Source of the DNA: Rhodospirillaceae bacterium
Lineage (GTDB): Bacteria > Pseudomonadota > Alphaproteobacteria > Rhodospirillales > Casp-alpha2
Length of the DNA: 64,000 bases
Assembly (NCBI GenBank): GCA_016845145.1
Contig: JAERTE010000145.1
Span: forward strand, 62,001-126,000
Direction of reading: 5' to 3'
Below are positions 36,813 to 45,671 of the stretch, one piece after another; positions within the stretch are counted from its first letter, which is position 1; every line of letters begins with the position of its first letter. A program made the position numbers and the translations under genes. The notes below the pieces were generated by a model. That model made no database searches. It was not told where the DNA came from and saw nothing but the letters and a program-made list of their open reading frames with translations.

Positions 36813-37838
36813 ATGGCCAAAAGATGGGTCAATCGACCGAATGGTTCGACCTGGGGCGATTGGGGCGAGGACGATCAACGCGGGCGCATGAACCTGGTAA
36901 CCGCGGAACGGCGTTTGGCGGCCGCGGCGGAAATCAGGGAAGGGGCGTGTTTTTGCCTGTCCATGCCGCTCGATATGCCCGGCGGCAACGCCGTCAATCC
37001 GAAGCGCTACCCTCCTAAATTCGGCACCGTATTTCATCCGCCAGACTCGAACCATCCCTATTACAACATGGATTGGAACGCCGTGCAGGAAGGCAACATG
37101 GATGTCTCTTCCGATGAAAGCGTGACGTTGCATTCACAGTATTCGACTCAGTGGGATTCCTTTGCCCATGTGGGCAGCCGCTTCGATGCCGACGGCGATG
37201 GCGAGGCCGAGATGGTCTACTACAACGGCTATACGCCCGGCGATCACATCAAGGGCCCCGACGATCCCGACGGTATGGGCGCGCGCGCACTCGGTGTCGA
37301 GAACATGGCCGTCGGCGGTATGCAGGGCCGGGGCGTGATGGTTGATTTCCATCGTCACTTCGGTGACGAGCGCGTTGTTGTCGATTACTCCATGCTGATG
37401 GATGTGTTCGAGAAGGACGAGATCACGGTGGAGGAGGGAGACTTCTTTCTGTTTCACACCGGCTGGGACGACATGATCTTGGAAATGGCCGGCGACCCGG
37501 ATGCGGAGAAACTGCATGCGTCCGGCGCCGTGCTCGATGGTTACGACCCCAAGGTTTTGCAGTGGATTACCGATTCGGGCGTCGTGGCACTGATTTCCGA
37601 CAACATGGCGGTGGAGAGCTCGCACGGCTACGGCGACACCCAGGGCGGCTGCTCGCGTCTGCCTCTGCACCGGCACTGCCTGTTCCGGCTTGGCGTGCAC
37701 TTGGGCGAGATCTGGTACTTGTCCGAATTGGCTGCTGCACTTCATCAACGCGGACGGTCGCGGTTTTTCTTGACCGCACCACCGCTGCGCATGCCAGGCG
37801 CCGTCGGCTCTCCGGCTACACCCATCGCGACGATTTAA
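36813..37838 (+). CDS. Cyclase family protein (kynurenine formamidase-like metal hydrolase)
   Basis: 341 residues of the long cyclase/COG1878 subfamily. The metal-binding motif of short members, HxGTHxDxxxH, appears here as YSTQWDSFAH, with Gln in place of one His, a variant I associate with the longer proteins. The C-terminus (HRHCLFRLGVHLGEIWYLSEL) is also family-typical. Members hydrolyse N-formylkynurenine, isatin or other cyclic amides, so the substrate is open. GGGGAGGAG precedes the ATG. A crotonase gene follows after 12 bases. Confidence 0.85.
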   Translation: MAKRWVNRPNGSTWGDWGEDDQRGRMNLVTAERRLAAAAEIREGACFCLSMPLDMPGGNAVNPKRYPPKFGTVFHPPDSNHPYYNMDWNAVQEGNMDVSSDESVTLHSQYSTQWDSFAHVGSRFDADGDGEAEMVYYNGYTPGDHIKGPDDPDGMGARALGVENMAVGGMQGRGVMVDFHRHFGDERVVVDYSMLMDVFEKDEITVEEGDFFLFHTGWDDMILEMAGDPDAEKLHASGAVLDGYDPKVLQWITDSGVVALISDNMAVESSHGYGDTQGGCSRLPLHRHCLFRLGVHLGEIWYLSELAAALHQRGRSRFFLTAPPLRMPGAVGSPATPIATI

Positions 37839-37850
37839 AAGGACGAACGA

Positions 37851-38660
37851 ATGACCGATCAAGACTCTCCCATCGACTTCAGTGTCGAAAGCGGTATCGC
37901 CGCCGTCATCATGGCGCGGCCCAAGCAGCGCAATGCTTTTTCACCGGATATGCAAGATAGCTTCCGTGCCATCGTCGAGGAATGTCGTACCCGTGATGAT
38001 ATCAACGTGGTGGTGCTGAGCGGCATGGACGGCGTGTTCTCCGCCGGCGGCGACATTAAGGGCATGGTGGCGCGCGCCCAGGAAGGTGGTTATCCGCCCG
38101 AATTCATGCGCGACCGGCTCTACAACACGCACCGCATGTTGCAGGACTTCCGCAATATGGAAAAACCGGTCATCGCGGCGGTCGACGGCCCGGCATACGG
38201 CGGCGGGTTCGGCTTGGCGCTTTGTGCGGATTTCATTTTGGCATCCGAACGCGCGGTGTTTTGTTCGGTGTTTTGCCGCATCGGCGCGATCCCCGATTAC
38301 GGCGTGCTGTTTACGCTGCCGCGCATGGTCGGTCTGCAGCGGGCCAAGGAACTGATGGCCACGGGTCGCCCCGTCGACGCCAATGAGGCCAAGGCCATTG
38401 GTATCGCCATGGATGTCTACCCGGCTGAAACCCTGCAAGATGAGGCCATGAACCTGGCCCGGCGCCTGCAGGATGCGAGCGCAGTCGCGTTTGGCATCAC
38501 CAAACGGATTGCCAATCAGGCCTTCGACAACGATGCCGACGCTTTGCTGGAAATGGAAGCCGCTGGCCAAGCGATTTGCCTGGCCGGCGATTATCATAAA
38601 GACGCGGTCAATCGGTTTGTTGAGAAGAAACCGATGCGCTTCAATTGGGAAGCCAGTTGA
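37851..38660 (+). CDS. Enoyl-CoA hydratase/isomerase (crotonase) family protein lacking both hydratase glutamates
   Basis: 269 residues. The oxyanion-hole motifs are intact: FSAGGDIKGM near 63-72 and DGPAYGGGFGLALCADF at 112-128. At the two positions that carry catalytic Glu in hydratases it has Gly121 (GGGFGL) and Phe141 (FCSVFCRIG); Asp149 in GAIPDYG is the only obvious acid, as in PaaG/isomerase-type crotonases. It is therefore unlikely to be a hydratase; an isomerase, thioesterase or ring-opening role is possible. It sits between the cyclase and acyl-CoA ligase genes in one operon. Confidence 0.88.
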   Translation: MTDQDSPIDFSVESGIAAVIMARPKQRNAFSPDMQDSFRAIVEECRTRDDINVVVLSGMDGVFSAGGDIKGMVARAQEGGYPPEFMRDRLYNTHRMLQDFRNMEKPVIAAVDGPAYGGGFGLALCADFILASERAVFCSVFCRIGAIPDYGVLFTLPRMVGLQRAKELMATGRPVDANEAKAIGIAMDVYPAETLQDEAMNLARRLQDASAVAFGITKRIANQAFDNDADALLEMEAAGQAICLAGDYHKDAVNRFVEKKPMRFNWEAS

Positions 38661-38676
38661 TGGCATTACCCGCTCG

Positions 38677-40242
38677 ATGATCCGCATTGCTGATTTTATC
38701 ACCAAGGCGGCGTTTGAAGGACCCAAGCGTGCCGCTGTTAGCTTCGAAGGCCTGACCCTCACGTGGGCCGAGTTGGAGCGGCGTTGCTGGGCGATCGCGA
38801 GCGCTTTCAGGGACTTGGGTGTCGGCAAGGGCGAGCGTATCGCTTACCTCGGACAAAACTCGCATCGGCAGTTCGAGGCCTACCTATGGCCGACCCGCAT
38901 CGGCGCCATTTTGGTGCCTCTGAACTACCGGTTGTCTATCGCCGAATTGATTGAATGCGTTGCCGATTGCACGCCCCGGGTGTTGGTGGTGGATCGGCAT
39001 TTTGTGGAAGAAGCCCGCGCCATTGCCGACGCCTGTACGAGTATAGATGTGTTGGTTTATGCGGATGATGGTGAGGTGCCCGCCGGGATGGAGAGTTACG
39101 AAGCCCTTCTCGACGATGCAGGCGCGCCCGACATCCGTGCGCTGGACGCGCTGGCCAGCAGCGGCGACGACACCATGATCTTGTTCTATACCAGTGGTTC
39201 GGAAGGCAAGCCGAAAGGCGTGATGCTGTCGCACGCCGGGTTGTTCATCAACGTGTTGGGGCAAGCGCCGGCATACGGTTGGTCGTCGGATGATATTTTT
39301 CTGCTGTCGGGGCCGATGTTTCACCTCGGCGCGGGATCACGCGTATTTGCGGCGCTGGTCAATGCGGGACATATGGTGATTGTCGAAAAGTTCGATCCCG
39401 TTTTGGTGATGCAAGTAATCCAGACACATCGCATCACGTCGGTTACCTTTGTGCCGACGATGCTGAGCATGATCATGAACCATCCGGATTACGATCCGCA
39501 CAACCTCTCGACACTTCGCTTGATCTGCTATGGCGCCGCACCCATGCCCATTGGGTTGATCGAGCGCGCTGTCGCCGAGCTGCCGCATGCGCGTTTCGGG
39601 CAATCTTATGGCATGACCGAAACCTCGCCGGTGTTGACCATCTTAGGCCCCGAACACCACGACCCGGCAGGGGAGCACCCCGAACGCTTGAAATCCGTCG
39701 GCCAGCCGCTCGTTTATTCAGATCTGCGTATCGTCGATGAAAATGACCGTCCATTAGGGCCGGGAGAAACAGGAGAGATCGTCATTCGCGGTCCGCAGGT
39801 CATGAACGGATATTGGAATCAGCCCGAACGCACCGCCGAGGCGCTGCGTGGCGGTTATTACCACACCGGCGATGCGGGCTATTTGGACGAAGACGGGTAT
39901 CTGTATCTCGCCGGCCGGGTGAAGGAGATGATCATCTCCGGTGGCGAGAACGTCTATCCCATCGAGACCGAAAACGCGCTATCCAAACACCCAGCCGTAG
40001 CCGAATGTGCGGTCATCGGCCTGCCGCATGAGAAATGGGGCGAGGCGGTGCATGCAGTGGTGCGTTTGAAAACCGATGGAGCGGCGAGCGAACAAGATTT
40101 GATCGACCACTGCCGGGCGCTGATCGCGCATTACAAGTGTCCGCTTGAAATCACGTTTCGCGATGAGCTCATGCCGCTGTCGCCGACCAACAAAGTCCTG
40201 AAGTCGGTATTACGCGAGCAGATATTGGCTCGGGTTACCTGA
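38677..40242 (+). CDS. AMP-dependent acyl-CoA synthetase/ligase
   Basis: 521 residues of the ANL superfamily. The P-loop YTSGSEGKPKG, the A5 motif SYGMTE, GYYHTGDAGYLDEDGYLYLAGR and MIISGGENVYPIE follow in the normal order. It activates a carboxylic acid to its CoA thioester via an acyl-AMP. ATG 38677 is chosen; the frame extends upstream only as overlap with the crotonase gene. Together with the cyclase and crotonase it looks like a small catabolic route for a cyclic or aromatic acid; the acid is not identifiable. Confidence 0.93.
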   Translation: MIRIADFITKAAFEGPKRAAVSFEGLTLTWAELERRCWAIASAFRDLGVGKGERIAYLGQNSHRQFEAYLWPTRIGAILVPLNYRLSIAELIECVADCTPRVLVVDRHFVEEARAIADACTSIDVLVYADDGEVPAGMESYEALLDDAGAPDIRALDALASSGDDTMILFYTSGSEGKPKGVMLSHAGLFINVLGQAPAYGWSSDDIFLLSGPMFHLGAGSRVFAALVNAGHMVIVEKFDPVLVMQVIQTHRITSVTFVPTMLSMIMNHPDYDPHNLSTLRLICYGAAPMPIGLIERAVAELPHARFGQSYGMTETSPVLTILGPEHHDPAGEHPERLKSVGQPLVYSDLRIVDENDRPLGPGETGEIVIRGPQVMNGYWNQPERTAEALRGGYYHTGDAGYLDEDGYLYLAGRVKEMIISGGENVYPIETENALSKHPAVAECAVIGLPHEKWGEAVHAVVRLKTDGAASEQDLIDHCRALIAHYKCPLEITFRDELMPLSPTNKVLKSVLREQILARVT

Positions 40243-40251
40243 GTTCTCTGC

Positions 40252-41253
40252 TTAGCAGTATTTCTCAGGCCCGACCCATTGTCCGACATTGTAGCGGTCG
40301 CCATGCGCCCAGCCGATGGGCAGCAAGCTGTCGATGGCAGCCAAGTCCGTCTCGCTGAGTTTCATTTCCGCACCTGCGGCAAGCTCGTTCAGATGGTCGA
40401 CCGAACGCGTGCCGGGGATCGGCAGAATGTTGTCGCCTTGATGCAGCAACCAGGCAATGGCCAACGATGAAGTCGCGACGCCCATCTCCCGTGCGAGCGT
40501 CCTGAGGCCATCAGTGACGGCGATGTTGCGGCTGAGGTTGGGCTCCAGGAAGCGCGGATTGGCTTTCAGAAAGTCGAGGGTTTGGCTTTTCTCGAACGAA
40601 TGCGGGGTGTCGGTCAAAAGGCTGCGCCCGACGGGGCTGAAGGCCACCAAAGACGTTTCGTTTTTAGCGGTCATTTGCGTGAGACCCATTTCCGGCGAAC
40701 GGGTGGAGAGCGAGTATTCCGACTGCACCGCGCCCACGGGATGCACCGCTTGCGCCTGCGCTAGCGATGTCGGAGCAATCTCGGAATAGCCAAACTGTCC
40801 GATCTTGCCCGATTTCACCAACCCGGCCAGCGTTTCGGTTACCTCTTCGATGGGGATATTCGGGTCGCGGCGATGCACATAAAACAACGCGACCTGATCA
40901 ACGCCCAGGCGTTTCAGGGATTTGTCCAACTCCGCTTCCAGGTGTTCGGCGCTATTGTCGAACTTTCGATTGCCGTCGGCATCGCGGGTGATGCCTGCCT
41001 TGGTGGCGATCCTAAATATATCGTTTTTGTTGCCGCCTTGCTTGCCCAGAAACTCGCCAATGCGCTCTTCCGACTTGCCGGCGCCATAGGCATTGGACGT
41101 GTCGATGTGATCAATACCGAGTTCCATCGCGCGGGTTAGTATGGCGTGCGAACCTTCTGTATCCATGGGGCCATAGAAATTGGTAAATGACATGGCGCCA
41201 TAACCAACAGCGGAGACTTCGGTGCCATTGCTTCCAAGTCTTCGTTTTTGCAT
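40252..41253 (-). CDS. Aldo/keto reductase
   Basis: About 333 residues. The N-terminal MQKRRLGSNGTEVSAVGYG and IDTSNAYGAGKSEERIG carry the catalytic Asp and Tyr; Lys and His follow in RIATKAG and FYVHRRDP, and the NADPH site is near the end in LPIPGTRSVDHL. It reduces aldehydes or ketones with NADPH. ATG 41253 is preferred because GAGG lies 6 bases upstream; an ATG at 41265 lacks one. Converges on the ligase gene; a LysR gene follows upstream on the same strand. Confidence 0.9.
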   Translation of the reverse strand: MQKRRLGSNGTEVSAVGYGAMSFTNFYGPMDTEGSHAILTRAMELGIDHIDTSNAYGAGKSEERIGEFLGKQGGNKNDIFRIATKAGITRDADGNRKFDNSAEHLEAELDKSLKRLGVDQVALFYVHRRDPNIPIEEVTETLAGLVKSGKIGQFGYSEIAPTSLAQAQAVHPVGAVQSEYSLSTRSPEMGLTQMTAKNETSLVAFSPVGRSLLTDTPHSFEKSQTLDFLKANPRFLEPNLSRNIAVTDGLRTLAREMGVATSSLAIAWLLHQGDNILPIPGTRSVDHLNELAAGAEMKLSETDLAAIDSLLPIGWAHGDRYNVGQWVGPEKYC

Positions 41254-41325
41254 GGAGGGCCTCATAAGGACGGGAATGACGAGACAAGACGGGGTGAGGC
41301 GCTGTTTTTACAGAACCCCAGTGCC

Positions 41326-42240
41326 TCACTCAACCGTTTCCGCCGCCAGAACGCTTCTGAATATCTCCATGAATCTCGCCAGCACGGGGTCTTCGTTGCG
41401 GCTTTCATGCCAATAGGCGTAAACGCGCACAGGGTCTTGAGGCAAGGGGAACGGTAAAATCTTCAACGGCCAGACGGCTGCCATCGGACGCGCAATGCGT
41501 TCCGCGACGGTGGCGATCATCGCTGTGCCCGAGATCAATTGCGGCACCAGGGAGGAAGACCATACCGCGATCTGTCGTTGGCGCTTCAATCCCATGCGAC
41601 GCACCGCCTCTTCGTCTTCGAAGGTCAACTGATGCTCAAAATAGCGCAGCACAACGTGCCGGCTGGAGAGGTAATCCTCGACCGAGATCGTATCGCTGCC
41701 AGGTCCGGTCTCGGTGCAAGCAAGGCAGGTAAACTGGTCTTCGAATATGCATTCATTTGGCGGCAGCCCAACATCGAGCGTTTGCCCCGCGCACAACAAG
41801 TCGATCTCGCCAAGTGCCAACAGGCGCGCCGAATCGGTGGATAGCGGTAGAACATCGAAACGCAGGTTCGGCATCGCGGGTTGCGTTTGTTTGATCGCGT
41901 TCGCCATGCCCGCGGTCAAGACGTAATCCGAAGCTGCGATTTTAAGCTCCCGGTCGACCTGCTCAAAAGCCTGGGCGGGCGTGCGGGCGGTTAAAGCGTG
42001 GGCTTGGCCCAGCAAATCGCCGACCGGACCGGTGAGGTTTTTGGCAAAGGGGGTGAGCACGAGATTGCGCCCGGACCGCACCAACAATGGATCGCCGAAA
42101 TGTTCGCGCAGTTGCGCCAATACCCAGCTCATGGCGGATTGGCTGATGTGAACCTTATCCGCCGCGCGTGAGACGCTCCGTTCTCTCAGGAGCGCATCGA
42201 GGGAAACCAGTTGGTTGAGATCGAAGCCGTTCAGGCGCAT
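41326..42240 (-). CDS. LysR family transcriptional regulator
   Basis: 304 residues. The N-terminal winged helix (NQLVSLDALLRERSVSRAADKVHISQSAMSWVLAQLREHFGDPLLVR) fits the NodD/PcpR-like subgroup, followed by a substrate-binding effector domain from about residue 90. It is divergent from the PhyH-type oxygenase gene across a 122-base AT-rich gap with small inverted repeats, so that gene is its most likely target. The effector is unknown. Confidence 0.92.
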   Translation of the reverse strand: MRLNGFDLNQLVSLDALLRERSVSRAADKVHISQSAMSWVLAQLREHFGDPLLVRSGRNLVLTPFAKNLTGPVGDLLGQAHALTARTPAQAFEQVDRELKIAASDYVLTAGMANAIKQTQPAMPNLRFDVLPLSTDSARLLALGEIDLLCAGQTLDVGLPPNECIFEDQFTCLACTETGPGSDTISVEDYLSSRHVVLRYFEHQLTFEDEEAVRRMGLKRQRQIAVWSSSLVPQLISGTAMIATVAERIARPMAAVWPLKILPFPLPQDPVRVYAYWHESRNEDPVLARFMEIFRSVLAAETVE

Positions 42241-42296
42241 GAAAAATATATCGATACCATTGATGTATAGTGCCCAATAATATCAATTTTACAAAT

Positions 42297-42309
42297 TTCA
42301 TCAAATGAA
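42297..42309. promoter_or_regulatory. Candidate LysR site in divergent gap
   Basis: TTCAT-CAA-ATGAA is a small perfect inverted repeat, 54 bases before the oxygenase ATG, in an AT-rich gap shared with the LysR gene. It is short, so chance is possible. Confidence 0.3.
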
Positions 42310-42362
42310 GATAATTTACGTCAATTGAAACAGACCTTTGACCATTCTCCGGGGGGAGCACC

Positions 42363-43232
42363 ATGTCATCTCAGCCAGCCGAACAATCCGCCCAATCCGA
42401 ATTCTCCGCTGCTTACGACAGTGACGGTTTCGTCTTTCCACTTGATATCCTTACAGCGGATGAAGCGCAGGCGTTGCGCGACGATTTGGAGACTGCCGAG
42501 GCGGAGCTCAGCCATGACCCAGAGAAACTGGCGCTTCTGCGCTCTTATCCCGACCGCCTGTTGCCATCTTTTGACAAGCTGGTACGTCATCCGAAATTGC
42601 TGGCGGCCGCGTCCGATGTGCTCGGTCCGAACCTGATGGTCTGGAGCGCGTCAATTTTTGCCAAGGAAGCCAACTCGCCCAACATCGTATCCTGGCACCA
42701 AGATCTGACCTATTGGGATTTGGATGACGCCGAGGAAGTCACGGGTTGGGTGGCGCTTTCGCCCGCGACCAAGGCAAGTGGTTGCATGCAGTTCATTGCG
42801 GGGTCGCATAAAAAGCAAGCTGTGCCGCATGTCGATACGTTCGATGAAAACAACCTTTTGACCCGAGGCCAGGAGCTCGCCGTCGAGGTCGATCAGGAAG
42901 ACGCCGTTTATGTTGAACTGCAGCCCGGCCAGGCGTCTTTGCACCACGGGCATTTGTTCCATGCGTCCGACCCGAACACCACGGACGATCGCCGCATTGC
43001 CAGCGCCATCCGCTATATCCGCCCATCCATGAAGCAAAGCAGCGGCGAGAAAACGCTGGTAGCCTTGGTCGCCGGCGAAGACAACCACGGCAATTTCGAA
43101 GTCGCCGGCCCGCCACTCGGTAGGTTACACGAAGAGGACTTCGCGCGCTGCCAGCGCGATACGGAGATAAAACGCCGCCTTCTATACGCAGGCGCGGAGG
43201 ATCAGGCGCTTGGTGGAAAGCGCTACCAGTAA
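42363..43232 (+). CDS. Phytanoyl-CoA dioxygenase (PhyH) family protein
   Basis: 289 residues of the Fe(II)/2-oxoglutarate oxygenase family. Iron ligands are His112 and Asp114 (SWHQDLTYW) and His200 (LFHASDPN); Arg210 or Arg211 is the likely 2-oxoglutarate anchor. Bacterial members hydroxylate many substrates, including ectoine and amino acid or alkylphosphonate-like compounds, so phytanoyl-CoA itself need not be the substrate. GGGGGGAG precedes the ATG. It is divergent from the LysR gene and followed by a signal-less solute-binding-fold gene. Confidence 0.9.
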   Translation: MSSQPAEQSAQSEFSAAYDSDGFVFPLDILTADEAQALRDDLETAEAELSHDPEKLALLRSYPDRLLPSFDKLVRHPKLLAAASDVLGPNLMVWSASIFAKEANSPNIVSWHQDLTYWDLDDAEEVTGWVALSPATKASGCMQFIAGSHKKQAVPHVDTFDENNLLTRGQELAVEVDQEDAVYVELQPGQASLHHGHLFHASDPNTTDDRRIASAIRYIRPSMKQSSGEKTLVALVAGEDNHGNFEVAGPPLGRLHEEDFARCQRDTEIKRRLLYAGAEDQALGGKRYQ

Positions 43233-43238
43233 GGAGAG

Positions 43239-43255
43239 GACGGTTTGGGCCCGTC
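43239..43255 (+). terminator. Weak terminator-like hairpin after PhyH gene
   Basis: GACGG and CCGTC pair around a 7-base loop and are followed by T-rich TGATTTGATTT. It lies 7 bases after the stop codon. The stem is only 5 bp, so its strength is doubtful. Confidence 0.35.
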
Positions 43256-43329
43256 TGATTTGATTTCTGTCGGTCTGTCGGGCATCGTCGTGCGGTGTTG
43301 TTAATTCCGACCAGACAGGACCGCTACCC

Positions 43330-44052
43330 ATGACCCAAGACGCCATATCCGATCTCAAAGACCCTTCGACGCTGCGTGTCGGCATCAATTTAGGCAACAT
43401 CTTGCTGGTGACGGGCGAGAGCGTTAACGGCGACCCCGAAGGCGTGGCCCCCGACATGGCGGCTGCGTTGGCAGATAAACTCGGTGTGGGCGTTTCGTAC
43501 GTCACCTATGCCACGCCCGGCGACGTCGCCGATGCGGCGGCACGCGACGAATGGGATGTGGGCCTGATCGCTATTGAGCCCAAGCGCGCCGAGGTGATTG
43601 GGTTTTGTGATGCCTATGTGGAGATTGAGGCGACGTACCTGGTGCCTGAAGGCTCGACCTTCCAGTCCATGGATGACGTGGACCAGCCCGGCGTGCGGAT
43701 CGCGGTATCCGAACGCGCCGCCTATGACCTCTACCTCAGCCGAACCCTGAAGCATGCCGAATTGCACCGAGCACCAGGATTGCCGGGCGCGTTTGAATTG
43801 TTCGTGAATGAGAAGTTGGATGCCTTGGCGGGGTTGGTGCCGGCGCTTAAAGGCAACGCCGAGAAATTGCCCGGCTCACGCGTGATGGAGGGGCGCTATA
43901 CGTCTGTCCAACAAGCCATCGGTACAAAGCCCGAATGCACGGCCTTGAATGCCTGCGTAAATGAGTTTCTGACGGAAGCCAAGGCGAGTGGCTTGGTCGC
44001 CGAACTGATTGAGAAACACGGAGTCTCGGGCAAGCTGCAAGTGGCGTCGTAG
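43330..44052 (+). CDS. Transporter substrate-binding domain (family 3) protein without signal peptide
   Basis: 240 residues with the PBPb/SBP_bac_3 pattern: STLRVGINLGNILLV, GVAPDMAAALADKLGVG, DVGLIAIEPKRAEVIGFCDAYVEIEATYLVPEGS, and a C-terminal TECTALNACVNEFLTEAKASG. Amino-acid-type binding proteins are normally exported, but this one starts directly with the mature-like domain. Upstream the frame runs only 22 codons to a TGA and contains no start codon, so no signal peptide has been missed. It may be a cytoplasmic sensor or binding protein. No transporter genes adjoin it. Confidence 0.82.
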   Translation: MTQDAISDLKDPSTLRVGINLGNILLVTGESVNGDPEGVAPDMAAALADKLGVGVSYVTYATPGDVADAAARDEWDVGLIAIEPKRAEVIGFCDAYVEIEATYLVPEGSTFQSMDDVDQPGVRIAVSERAAYDLYLSRTLKHAELHRAPGLPGAFELFVNEKLDALAGLVPALKGNAEKLPGSRVMEGRYTSVQQAIGTKPECTALNACVNEFLTEAKASGLVAELIEKHGVSGKLQVAS

Positions 44053-44106
44053 ATTTCAGCCAGTCTGCAACATTTGCCCAAGTGCCGTAGTTTCAAATTG
44101 CCGGGC

Positions 44107-45078
44107 TCAGCACCCCGCGACGCATTTTCCAGCACCGTCGAATGACATGGTCTTTCCACTCAACGGAATATGTACCGGCATTTTCGCTGCTTTTTGAAAC
44201 GTGTCGGTCCGCGTGCCGGCGATCACCTTGCCGCCTTTGGTCGCCGGCTCGTTGGCGTGCGACACGATAACGGAAGCCGGCTTCACCAGTTCGTTGACCA
44301 CGTAGGCTGCTTCTTTGGGGCCTGTGGTAAAGGTGTCGCCGATGTTCATGACCACCAATTTCGCACCATAGAATCCGCGAACGACCAATTCTTGCTCAGC
44401 CGTGATTCCGGTGTCGCCCGAGAGATAGGCCACAAGGCCGTTCGAGAAGCGCAGGATATAGCCGGTCGGCGGGCCGACGTAGCCGGAAAATCCAGCAGCT
44501 TTCATGGCTTTGCCAAGGTCTCCACCGATGAAAGCAGGATTGAGGCCGTTGGAATGTACCGCGGGGACAGTCGAAATGCGGACACCACCGACTTTTTTGG
44601 TGGCGCCGAACCGTGCCAGCATCGAGTTCCTGGGGTTGCCCCCCAATGCCTTTAGCTTGCCCGCGAAAAAGGGCGGCATTTCACTGCCCGTGACGATTTT
44701 TGCGCCCTTGGCCAAGGCGATGTTGACGGTGTTGGTATTGGGCGCTGCCTTGACGGAGAAGTCGGGCTTCGCACACGTGCCCGAATTGACGGCTTTCATG
44801 TGTTTGTCACCGACATGGTCGCCGTGCATATGGCTGACCAGCAATGCATCGATTTTGCCAAGCCTTGAATCGTCTGCACCCGCGACCGTCCGTCCAGCAT
44901 CGTACAAAATCCTGGTGCCATCGGGATCTTCAAAAATCATCGCACGGTCAAGCCGGCAAAACTCACCGCTGACACCGCCCAATGGCGTGACCTTAACGTC
45001 TGCGGCTGTCGCATTGCTGGCTGACATACCGGCAAGCGCCGGTGATATTGCCAGTAGTAGGAATGTGAAGGCTTTCAT
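44107..45078 (-). CDS. Secreted MBL-fold metallo-hydrolase
   Basis: 323 residues. A clear signal peptide (MKAFTFLLLAISPALAGMSASNATA, cleavage after ATA or nearby) precedes a metallo-beta-lactamase domain with LLVSHMHGDHVGD near residues 80-92, a later GDTG and SHAN that complete a two-zinc site. It acts in the periplasm. It resembles UlaG-type or lactonase-like hydrolases more than true beta-lactamases; the substrate is unknown. It converges on the binding-protein gene and diverges from the response regulator. Confidence 0.87.
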   Translation of the reverse strand: MKAFTFLLLAISPALAGMSASNATAADVKVTPLGGVSGEFCRLDRAMIFEDPDGTRILYDAGRTVAGADDSRLGKIDALLVSHMHGDHVGDKHMKAVNSGTCAKPDFSVKAAPNTNTVNIALAKGAKIVTGSEMPPFFAGKLKALGGNPRNSMLARFGATKKVGGVRISTVPAVHSNGLNPAFIGGDLGKAMKAAGFSGYVGPPTGYILRFSNGLVAYLSGDTGITAEQELVVRGFYGAKLVVMNIGDTFTTGPKEAAYVVNELVKPASVIVSHANEPATKGGKVIAGTRTDTFQKAAKMPVHIPLSGKTMSFDGAGKCVAGC

Positions 45079-45215
45079 TTTTCGCTCCCTGCGTGTTGTG
45101 GTTAAGTGTCACTATATTGTATTCATTCTAAATTATGCAATGTGTGGTCAAAAAGGCTCAGTTCTCAACCGCTGGCCGTGCGTGTTATGCTCGCCATCAA
45201 AGAGCAGGGGAATAC

Positions 45216-45599
45216 ATGGCTGAAAACACTCGCGTCCTGATCGTCGATGACGACAGCATCATGCGCTCGATTATTGAGTTTGCGGTCAAGGAATATGGCT
45301 GTGAAGTGGTTGGAGTTGCTGAGGACGGTGCCGTTGCGGTCGACCTATTTGATCGCACGCGGCCGGATTTCGTGATGCTTGATATTAATTTACCGAAAAT
45401 GAATGGCGTCGATGTGTTGAGGCGTATCCGGGAAATCGAGCCAAACGCTTACGTTGTGATGATGACATCTGTCGATCAGGAAGACGTTATCGAAGAATGC
45501 CTGATCGCTGGCGCGCGTGACTATATACGTAAGGATTTATCCGGCGATGAGATTGCCACGCGATTGGACCGGCATCTAACGAGGCTTACGCTTCCATGA
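45216..45599 (+). CDS. Single-domain response regulator (CheY-like receiver)
   Basis: 127 residues, a receiver domain with no output domain. The acidic pocket is VDDDS near 10-14, the phosphoacceptor is Asp56 (FVMLDINLPKMNG), followed by the Thr/Ser of MMTSVDQ and Lys in IRKDL. ATG 45216 follows GCAGGGG; the longer reading upstream has no supporting site. No histidine kinase is adjacent, so it is an orphan that may work with chemotaxis or c-di-GMP proteins elsewhere. Confidence 0.92.
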   Translation: MAENTRVLIVDDDSIMRSIIEFAVKEYGCEVVGVAEDGAVAVDLFDRTRPDFVMLDINLPKMNGVDVLRRIREIEPNAYVVMMTSVDQEDVIEECLIAGARDYIRKDLSGDEIATRLDRHLTRLTLP

Positions 45600-45637
45600 T
45601 TTTGCAAATCCGTCTATATTCTAAAAATAGGAATTTA

Positions 45638-45665
45638 TTGACTTTAAAGATCACGGTGATATAAT
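45638..45665 (+). promoter_or_regulatory. Near-consensus sigma-70 promoter with no gene behind it
   Basis: TTGACT (45638-45643), a 16-base spacer and a perfect TATAAT (45660-45665) point rightward. No + strand gene starts before 46641, so the transcript would be the short RNA proposed at 45672-45781 or an antisense RNA to the SDR gene. Confidence 0.65.
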
Positions 45666-45671
45666 CCGCAT

